Assembly (NCBI GenBank): GCA_030428405.1
Contig: JAUIEH010000027.1
Coordinates: 1 to 13,273 of the forward strand
Direction: 5' to 3'
Length of the DNA stretch: 13,273 bases
Source: Alphaproteobacteria bacterium
GTDB taxonomy: Bacteria > Pseudomonadota > Alphaproteobacteria > Caulobacterales > Maricaulaceae
A model generated the notes under the pieces. That model had not been told where the DNA came from. It did no database searches and saw only the letters and a program-made list of their open reading frames with translations. Each line of letters begins with the position of its first letter. Positions within the stretch are counted from its first letter, which is position 1. This document shows, one piece after another, positions 1 to 7,376 of the stretch. Both the position numbers and the translations under genes were made by a program.

Positions 1-2122
1 CACGCCCCGCCATCAGGATCGAATTGACGTGGTCGGGCTCGTAGATATTGCCGACCGCCATCGTCGCGATGTCGACGCGGTTGCGGATTGCATCTGAAAA
101 CGGCGTTTGAAACATGCGGCCATAGACCGGCTGCGCGCGCGTTGAGGTTTGCCCCGCCGATACGTCGATGACATCCGCGCCCGCAGCTTTCAACATGCGT
201 GCGACTTCGACCGCATCGTCAATCGTCACGCCCTCATCGCCTGCCCAGTCGCTCGCCGAGATGCGCACGGATATCGGCCGGCCGGCGGGCCAGGCCTCGC
301 GGACGGCGCTGAAAACCTCCAGCGGATAACGCATGCGATTTTCGAGCGAGCCGCCATATTCATCCGTACGGTGATTGGTGAGCGGGGTGATGAAGGCGGA
401 CAGCAGATAGCCATGCGCGCAATGCAGCTCCAGCCAGTCAAAGCCGCAGCGCGCCGCCATTTCAGTAGACGCCGCAAACGCATCGCGCACGCCGTCCATG
501 TCGGCGCGGTTCATTTCGCGCGGAGTTTGATTGGCGTCAGACCAGGCCACGGGCGACGGCGCGATCAACGGCCAGCCGCCATGCTCGAGCGGAGCGTCCA
601 TCGCCTCCCAGCCCAGGCGCGTTGCGCCTTTGGGGCCTGCATGACCAAGCTGCATCGCCATCTTCGCCGGCGTTTCGGCATGCACGAAATCAACGATGCG
701 CCGCCAGGCGGCCTCATGTTCGGGCGCGTAAAGACCCGGACAACCCGGCGTGATCCGACCATCATGCGTCACGCATGTCATCTCGGCGAAAACGAGCCCG
801 GCGCCGCCTTTGGCGCGCTCGGCGTAATGCACGAAATGCCAGTCGGTCGGGCGCCCGTCGAAGGCTTTATACTGCGCCATCGGTGAGACGACGACGCGAT
901 TGACGAGCTCCACATCGCGTATACGGAACGGAACGAACATGGGCGCGCGCGGCCGCTTCGGCGTCACCCCGGTCGCCTGCTCCTCAAACCAGCTCTCCGC
1001 CCCCGCCAGCCATTCCGGATCGCGCGCGCGGAGATTTTCGTGGCTGATGCGTTGGGAGCGCGTCAACAGCGCGTAATTGAACTGCACCGGATCAAGATCG
1101 AGATAGCGCTCGACATGCTCGAACCACTCCATCGAATTGCGCGCCGCCGATTGCAGCCGCAGCACTTCGAGCCGGCGCTCATCTTCATAGCGCGCAAAGG
1201 CCGAAGCCAGGTCAGGCTCCGAACACAGACAATCGGCGAGCGCAATTGCGCTTTCCATAGCGAGCTTCGTGCCCGAGCCGATGGAGAAATGCGCCGTCGC
1301 CGCAGCATCTCCCAAAAGCACGACATTTTCGTGCGACCAGCGCTCGCACAGCACCCGCGGAAAATTGAGCCAGGCCGAACCGCGCAGATGTTTTGCGTTG
1401 GACTCCAGCGCATGCCCGCCCAGATGCTCGGCGAAGACGCCCTCGCAGACCGCGATCGCCTCTTCGGTCGACATCTCATCGAAACCGAAATCGCGCCAGG
1501 TCTCGGGCGCGCACTCAACGATGAACGTCGCGTATTCATCATCGAACTGATACGCGTGCGCCCAGATCCAGCCGTGTTTCGTCTGCTCAAAGATGAAGGT
1601 GAACGCATCGTTGAATTTCTGACGCGTGCCCAGCCAGATGAAAGCGCAACGGCGCTTGTCGATGTCGGGCCTGAAGGCGTCGGCGAATGCCAGTCGCGTT
1701 TTGGAGTTGAGCCCGTCGGCTGCAACAATCAGGTCGTAGCCTGAAAGATCAGCAGCGGATTCAACTTCGCGTTCAAATTCCAGCCGGACGCCGAGTTCTT
1801 TCGCGCGCGCCTGCAAAATCAACAACAACGCCTTGCGGCCGATCCCGCAAAAGCCGTGCCCCGTGGAGACCGTCTTGGTTCCGCGATAATGCACCGCGAT
1901 GTCGTCCCAATAAGCGAACTGGGCGCGAATCGCTTCGGCGCTGACAACGTCGTTGGCAGAAAGATTGTCGAGCGTTTCGTCCGACAAGACGACGCCCCAG
2001 CCGAACGTGTCGTCCGCCTTGTTGCGCTCAATCACGGTGATGTCGCAGTCAGGCGCGCGCAGCTTCATGCTGATCGCGAAATAGAGCCCCGCCGGCCCGC
2101 CGCCCAGACACGCGATGCGCAT
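1..2122 (-). CDS. Bifunctional FAD hydroxylase / OYE reductase (salicylyl-CoA 5-hydroxylase or 2-aminobenzoyl-CoA monooxygenase/reductase family), 3' end outside window
   Basis: An open frame runs from an ATG at 2122, with GGGAGG 4-9 bases upstream, off the left edge; 707 residues are visible. Residues 1-390 form a p-hydroxybenzoate-hydroxylase-type flavin domain: the Rossmann motif GGGPAGL lies at 7-13 and the second FAD motif GDAA at 271-274. Residues 396-707 form an Old Yellow Enzyme barrel: NRVVVSPM at 408-415, QLGHAG at 491-496, ELHCAHGYL at 565-573 and the TNHRTDEYGGS signature at 582-592. This domain order is that of 2-aminobenzoyl-CoA monooxygenase/reductase, which hydroxylates and then reduces the ring of a CoA thioester in aerobic anthranilate degradation; salicylyl-CoA 5-hydroxylase is the usual database name. 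Family members are about 770 residues, so roughly 60-70 are missing because of the window edge. Substrate is inferred from family only. Partner genes (CoA ligase, beta-oxidation enzymes) would be expected to the left. Confidence 0.93.
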   Translation of the reverse strand, partial: MRIACLGGGPAGLYFAISMKLRAPDCDITVIERNKADDTFGWGVVLSDETLDNLSANDVVSAEAIRAQFAYWDDIAVHYRGTKTVSTGHGFCGIGRKALLLILQARAKELGVRLEFEREVESAADLSGYDLIVAADGLNSKTRLAFADAFRPDIDKRRCAFIWLGTRQKFNDAFTFIFEQTKHGWIWAHAYQFDDEYATFIVECAPETWRDFGFDEMSTEEAIAVCEGVFAEHLGGHALESNAKHLRGSAWLNFPRVLCERWSHENVVLLGDAAATAHFSIGSGTKLAMESAIALADCLCSEPDLASAFARYEDERRLEVLRLQSAARNSMEWFEHVERYLDLDPVQFNYALLTRSQRISHENLRARDPEWLAGAESWFEEQATGVTPKRPRAPMFVPFRIRDVELVNRVVVSPMAQYKAFDGRPTDWHFVHYAERAKGGAGLVFAEMTCVTHDGRITPGCPGLYAPEHEAAWRRIVDFVHAETPAKMAMQLGHAGPKGATRLGWEAMDAPLEHGGWPLIAPSPVAWSDANQTPREMNRADMDGVRDAFAASTEMAARCGFDWLELHCAHGYLLSAFITPLTNHRTDEYGGSLENRMRYPLEVFSAVREAWPAGRPISVRISASDWAGDEGVTIDDAVEVARMLKAAGADVIDVSAGQTSTRAQPVYGRMFQTPFSDAIRNRVDIATMAVGNIYEPDHVNSILMAGR

Positions 2123-2404
2123 GCGCCCTCCCAGCGATCCGCCCTCGAACAATAACTCGAACACAGAACGAAAATTGCTTCAAGCTTAAAATAGTTCTTC
2201 GCAGCGCAACATCGCCCTGCAATGTCGGCGCAACGCGCCCTGCTGATCGCAAAATAGCGACGTCAGGCGCCCTGCATGATGCGCGGGCGCAGGCGGGGAA
2301 TGCCGAGCCGGGCGACAGCGATGACGAGAGGCGTTGCGCAAAAGAGATCCGCGCCAGCGCGCGCTGCGTAACAACCACCGAACGCCGACGATAAGGAGTT
2401 TACG

Positions 2405-2947
2405 ATGCGGGCTTTCTTTATACTGTGCGTCCTCGCCACGCTCACAGCCTGCGCGACAAGGCCGCCCGCACCTGAATCAGTCGCGGAACGGCCATTCTCC
2501 CTCGAGCAGGACTTGCTCGGCGAAACCGTGGCGCGCGGAGAGTTTCGCACCTTGACCGGCGTCGAACGGGGCTTCACCGCGTATCTCAATGGAGCCCGCG
2601 AAGGCGATACATTCGTGCTGGTTGAAGATTTTGTCTTCGACGACGGCGAGCGGGACCGCAAAACCTGGCGCTTTACGTCGACCGGCCCGGGCCGATATCG
2701 CGGCGAGCGCGAGGACGTTGTCGGCGACGCGATCGGGTTCATGGATGGGAATGTGTTCCGTCTGGAATATGACGTCGTGCTCGGCGGTGACGGCGAGACA
2801 GGACGCCGGGTGCGATTTCGCGACGTGCTCGCCCTGCAGCCGGGCGGCGAGGTTTTGAACGAAGCCACGATCGGCTTCTGGGGGCTCCGCGTCGGCTCAG
2901 TGCGCCTGGTGATCGAACGCACGCCGCACCCGCAAGCCCCGGAATAA
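2405..2947 (+). CDS. DUF3833 family lipoprotein
   Basis: The 180-residue protein starts at an ATG with AAGGAG at 2394-2399. A short hydrophobic N-terminus ends in the lipobox LTAC, giving Cys16 as the lipidation site, so a lipoprotein facing the periplasm is expected. The body matches the DUF3833 pattern: a GEFRTLTGVERGF-like start near residue 46, an acidic 'ExFxxDDGExxxRtW' stretch around 74-90, 'YRGEREDVVGDAIGFMDGN' around 97-115, and a closing 'GFWGLRVGSV' segment. Length agrees with the family (about 170-190). The molecular function of DUF3833 is not known. It stands alone on its strand, divergent from the hydroxylase/reductase across a 282-bp gap, so I see no operon partner. The family call rests on recalled conserved spacing, not a search. 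Confidence 0.85.
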   Translation: MRAFFILCVLATLTACATRPPAPESVAERPFSLEQDLLGETVARGEFRTLTGVERGFTAYLNGAREGDTFVLVEDFVFDDGERDRKTWRFTSTGPGRYRGEREDVVGDAIGFMDGNVFRLEYDVVLGGDGETGRRVRFRDVLALQPGGEVLNEATIGFWGLRVGSVRLVIERTPHPQAPE

Positions 2948-3023
2948 CGGCGAAACGAGCCTGCGCGCCCCACTTAATTATTCTGTACAGGAACAAAAGC
3001 GGAGGCGAGAGGATCAACCTGGA

Positions 3024-3052
3024 ACCGAAACCCGCGCTCAAGCAGCGAGCGC
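3024..3052 (-). terminator. Possible terminator hairpin downstream of the tRNA
   Basis: A perfect 6-bp inverted repeat (GCGCTC at 3034-3039, GAGCGC at 3047-3052, 7-nt loop) lies about 30 bases beyond the CCA end of the minus-strand tRNA. On that strand it is followed by GGGTTTCGG, a poor T tract. It may end the tRNA transcript, but the pairing is short. Confidence 0.3.
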
Positions 3053-3080
3053 TTGTCGCGAGCGGTAGCGCCAGGAATAT

Positions 3081-3157
3081 TGGTGGGCCCGGAGGGACTC
3101 GAACCCCCAACCAAGCGGTTATGAGCCGCCGGCTCTAACCAATTGAGCTACAGGCCC
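3081..3157 (-). tRNA. tRNA with anticodon CAU, probably tRNA-Ile2 (lysidine-type)
   Basis: A full 77-nt cloverleaf reads on the minus strand with the 3' CCA encoded at 3081-3083. The acceptor stem is GGGCCTG against CGGGCCC (one wobble). The D arm has GCTC/GAGC, and the T arm is GGGGG-TTCGAGT-CCCTC. The anticodon CAU is at 3121-3123 in the loop CTCATAA. CAU can be elongator Met, initiator Met or lysidine-modified Ile. Initiator Met is unlikely because the first pair is a normal G-C and the three consecutive anticodon-stem G-C pairs are absent. The stem-loop GGCGGCTCATAACCGC closely resembles E. coli tRNA-Ile2, and the acceptor has C4-G69 and C5-G68, which TilS is known to use in E. coli. Ile2 is therefore the preferred call; elongator Met is the alternative. 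Confidence 0.88.
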
Positions 3158-3336
3158 GACCGGTGCGCAGGCGCGGCGCAAGGCCGCTTCGCGCTTCAGT
3201 CGATCCGCCGCCTCGCACCTTGTCTGAAACGCCGGCAGGTCGCGCCTGCGTCTCATGTCTGCACCCTGGCGATACGGATGAGGTTAGAGCGCCCTCTGTA
3301 ATACTGAGCGCGCCGAATGGGCAAGCGAGAGGCCGC

Positions 3337-3366
3337 TTGTCGCGCAATGCGCGCCGCTCCTATATC
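3337..3366 (+). promoter_or_regulatory. Candidate sigma-70 promoter for the SIMPL lipoprotein
   Basis: TTGTCG at 3337-3342 and TATATC at 3361-3366 are separated by 18 bases, and the -10 lies 38 bases before the ATG at 3405. Spacing and -10 fit sigma-70; the -35 matches four of six consensus bases. Prediction by eye only. Confidence 0.35.
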
Positions 3367-3404
3367 ATCGTCTTGAGAACAAACAGGATCTGCGGAGCGG
3401 GGCC

Positions 3405-4139
3405 ATGCATCGCTTAGTGAGTTTGACCGGCGTTTTGATTGCGGCTGCAAGCCTTAGCGCGTGCGGCGGCGATCGCGAACACTATCATGCCGACGGCTCC
3501 CATCACGGCCGCCTCACCTTGTCCGCGACCGGCGAGGAACGCGCCGCTCCCGACATGGCGGTCGTCACGGCTGGCGTCACCGCACAAGCGGATACGGCCG
3601 CGGCGGCTATGGCCGATCAGCGCGAAAACATGAGCACCGTCATGGCCGCGCTGGCGACGGCCGGCGTCGCGCCGGGCGACATTCAGACCTCCGGCCTCGA
3701 TCTCTCGCCGGTCTATGCGCCTTATGACCGCGATAATCAGGACCGGCCCGTGGTCGGCTATCGCGTCTCGAACCGCGTCACGGTGACAGTGCGCGATATT
3801 CCCGCGCTCGGCGCCATGCTGGATGCGGTCGTCGCCTCAGGCGCCAACACGATTGACGGCGTGCGCTTCGATATCGACGACGCCAGCACGCTTGTCGACA
3901 CGGCCCGGCGCGAAGCGGTCGAGACGCTGATGGCGCGCGCTCAGCTTTACGCGGATGCGGGCGGTTTCCGTCTCGGGCGCATTCTTGAGATGAACGAAGG
4001 CGGTCAGAATCAGCCTTACCAGCCCGCCTATACGCGCACGGCGGCGGCCGAGATGTCGGCGGACACGCCGGTCTCGGGCGGTCAGCTCAATCTGTCTGTG
4101 ACGGTGACGGCGACGTTTGAAATCGAGCGGCGGCGCTGA
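3405..4139 (+). CDS. SIMPL domain (DUF541) lipoprotein
   Basis: The 244-residue protein has a GGAG-containing purine stretch just before its ATG. The signal peptide ends in the lipobox LSAC, giving Cys20. A His-rich spacer (HYHADGSHHG, about residues 26-35) precedes the SIMPL/DUF541 domain at about 37-243. That domain shows 'LTLSATGEERAAPDMAVVTAGV' near the start, 'GVAPGDIQTSGLDLSPVY' around 91-108, 'VVGYRVSNRVTVTVRDI' around 119-135, and a beta-strand end 'LNLSVTVTATFEIERR'. This family includes periplasmic and outer-membrane-associated proteins such as E. coli YggE, linked to oxidative-stress phenotypes, but the biochemical role is unresolved. The spacer histidines could bind metal; that is speculation. 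Its 3' end converges with panD, only 13 bp apart. Confidence 0.9.
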   Translation: MHRLVSLTGVLIAAASLSACGGDREHYHADGSHHGRLTLSATGEERAAPDMAVVTAGVTAQADTAAAAMADQRENMSTVMAALATAGVAPGDIQTSGLDLSPVYAPYDRDNQDRPVVGYRVSNRVTVTVRDIPALGAMLDAVVASGANTIDGVRFDIDDASTLVDTARREAVETLMARAQLYADAGGFRLGRILEMNEGGQNQPYQPAYTRTAAAEMSADTPVSGGQLNLSVTVTATFEIERRR

Positions 4140-4144
4140 GCGCG

Positions 4145-4164
4145 GAGCCGGTCTAGGCCGGCTC
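4145..4164. terminator. Hairpin between convergent SIMPL gene and panD
   Basis: A perfect 7-bp inverted repeat, GAGCCGG at 4145-4151 and CCGGCTC at 4158-4164, sits between two convergent genes. Its 6-nt loop contains most of the panD stop codon. No T tract follows on either strand, so if it terminates transcription it is atypical. Confidence 0.3.
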
Positions 4165-4518
4165 AGGCTCGCGCATGATTTCGTTGCGCTCGTTCAAAAG
4201 CACGACGGTCGGCTCATGGCGCTCGGCTTCGGCGCGCTCAAGCTGCGCCCAGGTGGCGACGATGATGCGGTCGCCCTTCTGCACCATGCGCGCAGCCGCG
4301 CCATTCACGGCGAACGACTTGCCGCCGCGCGGCGCCGGGATCGCATAGGTCGTAAAACGCGCGCCCGAGGAGATGTTCCAGACATCGACCTGCTCATGCG
4401 GCAGGATGTCGGCGGCGGCGAGCAAATCGCGGTCGATGGCGATGGAGCCCTCATAATCGAGGTCCGCCTGGGTGACGACGGCGCGATGGAGCTTCGACTT
4501 CATCAAGGTGAGCAGCAA
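4153..4518 (-). CDS. panD: Aspartate 1-decarboxylase precursor
   Basis: PanD converts L-aspartate to beta-alanine and CO2 for pantothenate and CoA synthesis. The precursor cleaves itself at Gly24-Ser25, and Ser25 becomes the pyruvoyl cofactor. With the TTG start at 4518 the numbering matches E. coli PanD: Lys9, His11, Tyr22, Gly24-Ser25, Arg54, Tyr58 and the NGAA motif beginning at Asn72 are all present. Length (121) is slightly below the E. coli protein (126). The TTG is preferred because a GGGGG run lies 6 bases upstream and it preserves the N-terminal alignment. The first ATG (4503) would remove five residues and has no evident ribosome site. No panB or panC is nearby. A promoter candidate lies upstream. 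Confidence 0.95.
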   Translation of the reverse strand: MLLTLMKSKLHRAVVTQADLDYEGSIAIDRDLLAAADILPHEQVDVWNISSGARFTTYAIPAPRGGKSFAVNGAAARMVQKGDRIIVATWAQLERAEAERHEPTVVLLNERNEIMREPEPA

Positions 4519-4572
4519 GTTCGACCCCCGGGTCGTTGGCGGACGCCTGTCAGCGCCCTGATTTCAGGTTCG

Positions 4573-4600
4573 CATATAAGGGTTTTGCCGCAGTTTGCAA
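4573..4600 (-). promoter_or_regulatory. Candidate sigma-70 promoter for panD
   Basis: On the minus strand TTGCAA (4600-4595) and TATATG (4578-4573) are separated by 16 bases, with the -10 about 54 bases upstream of the panD TTG. Both boxes resemble the sigma-70 consensus. Prediction by eye. Confidence 0.4.
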
Positions 4601-4745
4601 TTTGCGATTTCGCGACTGCATGACGCGCATGGTGCGGTGCAATAATCAAGCCTTCGGCTCACATCCGCGCCGTTCGCCCTGAAATCGCCGCGAGCGGCCG
4701 TCATTCGGCGCAGTCAATTTCGTTAGACCGGTTGAGGAGCGGCCT

Positions 4746-6002
4746 ATGTCATCCGTGCTCATTGTGCTCGGCGTACTCGCTGCGATCGTCGTTTTGGCGT
4801 TTGGAACAGCCTTTTTGCGCTTGAGATCAGGCGCGCCTGCGCCGAGCGCGCCGCCAACGGCTGATCGGCCTGAGGAAGCCGGCGAAGCGCCGTCACGTCG
4901 CGGTGGTTTCGCAAAGCGCAGAGCGGCGAGCGAGCGCGAAGCGCCGCCTCAGTCTACGCCCGAGCCCGCGCCCGAGCCTGACGCGAGCGAAGAGGAATTC
5001 TCGCCAAGCCCGGGCGGTCTGGCTGGCGGGATCGGCGGCGAAAGCGGCGCAAGCCAAGCGAGCCCGGACGGCTTTGGTTCATCTGCTGGCGACGACGCGG
5101 ACAGCCGGGGCGCGCCGGAACGCAACGACGATGAATGGAACGCGCCTGCGCCAGCGCCGTCCTCACCCGATCAAGCAGTTCAGGAAAGCCCCGTCTCAGA
5201 TGACGTCTCGTTTACGACTTTTGCGCCGCAAGGCGCAGCGCCCGAAACGGATTTTCTGATCCAGGTGTGGGTCCACGCCGACGCTCAGATCGATCGCGTG
5301 CGCGCGCTTGCCGGCATGTCCGACGACACGGGCGAGGAACGCCCCTCCCAGCCGCTCGCCGAAGCCGTGGAACGCGGCGCGCGCTTGCAAGTGAGCATTG
5401 AAGGCGGCGGCCTGCAGATTGATGAGCCCGTGTGCACATTGATCTGGCGCGGCGAGCCCGTGACGGCGCATTTCAAGGCGCGCCTGCCCAGCGACATCAG
5501 CGAAGCCGCACTGGCGCGCGTGCGCGTGTTCATCGCGGATACGCCGGTCGGCTCAGCAATCGTGCGGATCGCGCGCGCAGCCGAAGCCGCCGGGCCAGAT
5601 GTCGTCGAGGTCGGCGCGCGGCGCTATCGCACCGCATTTCTTTCTTATGCGCGCGACGACCTGCCGCGCGTGCTGGAACATCATCAAAGCCTCGCCGCCG
5701 TGGGCCTTGAGGTGTTCCAGGACGTACTCGGTCTCGAGCCCGGCGAGCGCTGGGAACGCAAGCTTTTTGAGAGCATCGATCAATGCGACGTGTTCTTGAT
5801 CTACTGGTCGAGCGCAGCAGCGCAATCCGAGTTCGTGCAGCGCGAAATCGAACACGCTCTGGCGGTCCGCAACGCCTCGCCAGACGCACGGCCTGACATC
5901 ATTCCCGTCGTGCTTGAGACCCCGCCGCCTTTGCCGCCGGAAAGCCTCGCCGACATTCATTTCGACGATCCCATCCGGCGGCTGATACTGGCGACCAGCT
6001 AG
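4746..6002 (+). CDS. Membrane-anchored TIR-domain protein
   Basis: The 418-residue protein has GAGGAG at 4734-4739 before its ATG. A single N-terminal transmembrane helix (about 4-24) is followed by LRLR, suggesting the rest is cytoplasmic. Residues 28-165 are a low-complexity Pro/Ala/Ser/acidic linker. Residues 168-275 look like a beta-rich domain ('DFLIQVWVHAD', 'GARLQVSIEGGGLQIDEP', 'CTLIWRGEPVTAHFKARLP'), resembling a domain I recall in front of other bacterial TIRs. Residues 295-415 are the TIR domain: AFLSYARDD at 297-305, 'DQCDVFLIYWSSAAAQSEFVQREIE' at 345-369, with Glu367 at the place of the NADase catalytic glutamate. Bacterial TIRs often cleave NAD+ in antiphage defence; that activity is inference here. 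No defence partner (SIR2, CD-NTase, NLR-type ATPase, Argonaute) is adjacent. It may share a transcript with the gene 69 bp downstream. Confidence 0.88.
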   Translation: MSSVLIVLGVLAAIVVLAFGTAFLRLRSGAPAPSAPPTADRPEEAGEAPSRRGGFAKRRAASEREAPPQSTPEPAPEPDASEEEFSPSPGGLAGGIGGESGASQASPDGFGSSAGDDADSRGAPERNDDEWNAPAPAPSSPDQAVQESPVSDDVSFTTFAPQGAAPETDFLIQVWVHADAQIDRVRALAGMSDDTGEERPSQPLAEAVERGARLQVSIEGGGLQIDEPVCTLIWRGEPVTAHFKARLPSDISEAALARVRVFIADTPVGSAIVRIARAAEAAGPDVVEVGARRYRTAFLSYARDDLPRVLEHHQSLAAVGLEVFQDVLGLEPGERWERKLFESIDQCDVFLIYWSSAAAQSEFVQREIEHALAVRNASPDARPDIIPVVLETPPPLPPESLADIHFDDPIRRLILATS

Positions 6003-6071
6003 ATCGGCTTTCCAATGCGCCCCCGCCATGCGAGGCTTTCGCGCACGGGGGATGACAAGAAAGGCGCAGAC

Positions 6072-6638
6072 ATGATCAGAACAACACTTCTCGCCGGCAT
6101 AGCGGCGGCCGGCCTCGCCATCGGCGCGAGCGCTCAGGACGGCGGCGCGGCGGCGGCGATGGACGCCATTGTCGGCAATGTCGCCACGGTGACCTATGCC
6201 GATGGTTCGCAAGTCGCCTGGCAATTCGCCGAAGACGGCTCCTTCACAACAGATGTCGGAGCCACCGGCTCCTGGCGCACGACGGACGCTGCGCTCTGCA
6301 TTACGCCTGACGCTGAAGACGGCTCGGCGGGTGAAGAAGACTGCACGCCGATGAGCGGCGAAGTTCATGGCGTCGGCGACACCTGGACCATGACCGGTTC
6401 GGACGGCGAGGAATTCTCAGTCGCCCTGACGGCCGGCGAAGGCGCAGCTGAGGAAGCTGCAGCGGAATCCGCTCCGGCTGAAGCTGCGGAAGCCGCCGAA
6501 GCAGCCGCTGAAGCCACAGAAGAGGCCGTTGAAGCCGCTGAGGACGCTGCAGAAGCCGCCGATGAGGCTGCTGACGCTGCAGAAGCCGTCGCTGAAGAGG
6601 CCGCTGAAGAAGCCGCTGAAGAAGCGACCGACGAATAA
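6072..6638 (+). CDS. Secreted protein with small beta domain and long Ala/Glu tail
   Basis: The start chosen is the ATG at 6072, which gives a good Sec signal peptide (cleavage after ASA, residue 21) and has AAGAAAGG upstream; an in-frame upstream ATG at 6015 would bury that signal. The mature part (about 37-118) reads as a small beta-rich unit, 'ATVTYADGSQVAWQFAEDGSFTTDVGATGSWRTT', with two cysteines at 76 and 91 that could form a disulfide. Residues 125-188 are almost only Ala and Glu/Asp in an EAAEAA rhythm, predicting one long, highly acidic helix. I do not recognise a named family; similar 'YADGSxxxWxFxEDGSF' proteins occur in marine alphaproteobacteria as I recall. Function unknown. Only 69 bp separate it from the TIR gene, and a strong terminator follows. 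Confidence 0.82.
   Translation: MIRTTLLAGIAAAGLAIGASAQDGGAAAAMDAIVGNVATVTYADGSQVAWQFAEDGSFTTDVGATGSWRTTDAALCITPDAEDGSAGEEDCTPMSGEVHGVGDTWTMTGSDGEEFSVALTAGEGAAEEAAAESAPAEAAEAAEAAAEATEEAVEAAEDAAEAADEAADAAEAVAEEAAEEAAEEATDE
6448..6637 (+). repeat. Imperfect GAAGCYGCYGA-type coding repeat
   Basis: This DNA is built from near-repeated units of GAAGC(C/T)GC(C/T)GAAG and GAGG variants encoding the Ala/Glu tail. The unit length varies and it is in frame throughout, so it is a low-complexity coding tract, not an interspersed repeat. Such tracts can change length by slippage or unequal recombination. Confidence 0.7.
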
Positions 6639-6661
6639 GCTTTCACTCTTTTGATCGAACC

Positions 6662-6694
6662 GGCCCGTCGCGCCTGCGGCGGGCCGTTTTCTTT
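6662..6694 (+). terminator. Intrinsic terminator of the TIR/Ala-Glu gene pair
   Basis: A 10-bp stem (6662-6671 against 6676-6685, one G-T wobble) with a GCCT loop is followed by GTTTTCTTT. It begins 24 bases past the stop codon at 6638 and lies just before the convergent GNAT gene ending at 6706. This is the clearest Rho-independent terminator in the window. Confidence 0.88.
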
Positions 6695-6705
6695 GCGCGA
6701 TCCGG

Positions 6706-7320
6706 CTAGAGCGCGCGGCCCCAGAACCTCATGAGGTTCTCGACGTCGCCGACGCCGCCCAGCTCGGGCCAGCGCACGCGCGTGAAATAGCCGGGCAAAG
6801 GCGCATAGCCGCGCTTGTCCCAGAAGGGCTCCAGCGAGCGCGCGCCTTCGACGCAACGCGGATCATCGCCGCGCCGCACGACAGCGCAAAACGTCACCAT
6901 GTCGGCGCCGGCGCTGCGGGCGTGTTCCTCGCGCAGATCGAAAAAGCGGTGTCCCGCCCCGCGCCCGCGATATTCAGGCTGCAGAACGGACTCGCCGAAA
7001 TAAAACACTCTGTCGAGCGCATCCCCGCCCGCTTCGAAGGGCTGACGAAACACGCCGTCGGCCCGCGACATCGGCATCGCGGTTGCGGCGCCGACGAGCC
7101 GGTCGCCGTCGCGCGCGATGACGAGCGCGCAGTCAGGCGCCTCAGCAAAAGCGGAAAGATAAGCGCGCTCGTACTCAACGTCGCCGTCATAGAGATACGG
7201 CCATTCGCGAAAAACGGAGATGCGCAGCCGCGCCAGATCGTCGAGCATACCCGTGACCGCGCCGTCGCGCACGGTTTCAACAACGAGCTCGTTCGAGCGA
7301 TCGGATCGAGACGGTTCCAT
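6706..7320 (-). CDS. GNAT-family N-acetyltransferase
   Basis: The 204-residue protein shows the GNAT fold: an N-terminal segment 'LARLRISVFREWPYLYDGD' at 30-47, the central strand 'CALVIARDGDRLVGAATAMP' at 64-83, and the acetyl-CoA pyrophosphate loop YRGRGAG at 117-123 followed by helix 'HRFFDLREEHAR'. The C-terminal strand pair includes 'GYAPLPGYFTRVRWPEL'. The acceptor substrate cannot be told. Start is uncertain: the ATG at 7320 is used, but an in-frame GTG at 7353 (11 more residues) is possible and neither has a good Shine-Dalgarno. It lies 56 bp downstream of the VOC gene on the same strand, so they may be cotranscribed. Confidence 0.85.
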   Translation of the reverse strand: MEPSRSDRSNELVVETVRDGAVTGMLDDLARLRISVFREWPYLYDGDVEYERAYLSAFAEAPDCALVIARDGDRLVGAATAMPMSRADGVFRQPFEAGGDALDRVFYFGESVLQPEYRGRGAGHRFFDLREEHARSAGADMVTFCAVVRRGDDPRCVEGARSLEPFWDKRGYAPLPGYFTRVRWPELGGVGDVENLMRFWGRAL

Positions 7321-7376
7321 GACAGGATCATTTCGCGCCGATCGCCGCTGCACAACAATGCACAGCTAAGTTATCC

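Noticed and set aside
1040..1744. Long plus-strand open frame (and other plus-strand frames at 149-886) beneath the hydroxylase/reductase
   Set aside because: The minus frame encodes a complete, motif-rich protein over the same bases; the plus frames are Arg/His-rich shadows without ribosome sites.
2263..2973. 236-codon minus-strand open frame over the DUF3833 gene
   Set aside because: Ser/Arg/Pro-rich shadow; the plus strand carries a lipobox, ribosome site and family motifs.
3278..3312. tRNA-like stretch GAGGTTAGAGCGCC followed by CTGTAATACTGAG
   Set aside because: It resembles a D arm and anticodon loop by eye, but no acceptor or T arm can be paired around it, so it is not a tRNA and too weak to call a remnant or attachment site.
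5553..6368. 271-codon minus-strand open frame across the TIR gene and its neighbour
   Set aside because: It spans two genes with good motifs on the other strand and has a composition typical of a GC-rich antisense shadow.
6448..6637. Regular repeats considered as a CRISPR-like or tandem array
   Set aside because: Units are short, variable, in frame and encode a continuous Ala/Glu helix; there are no spacers.
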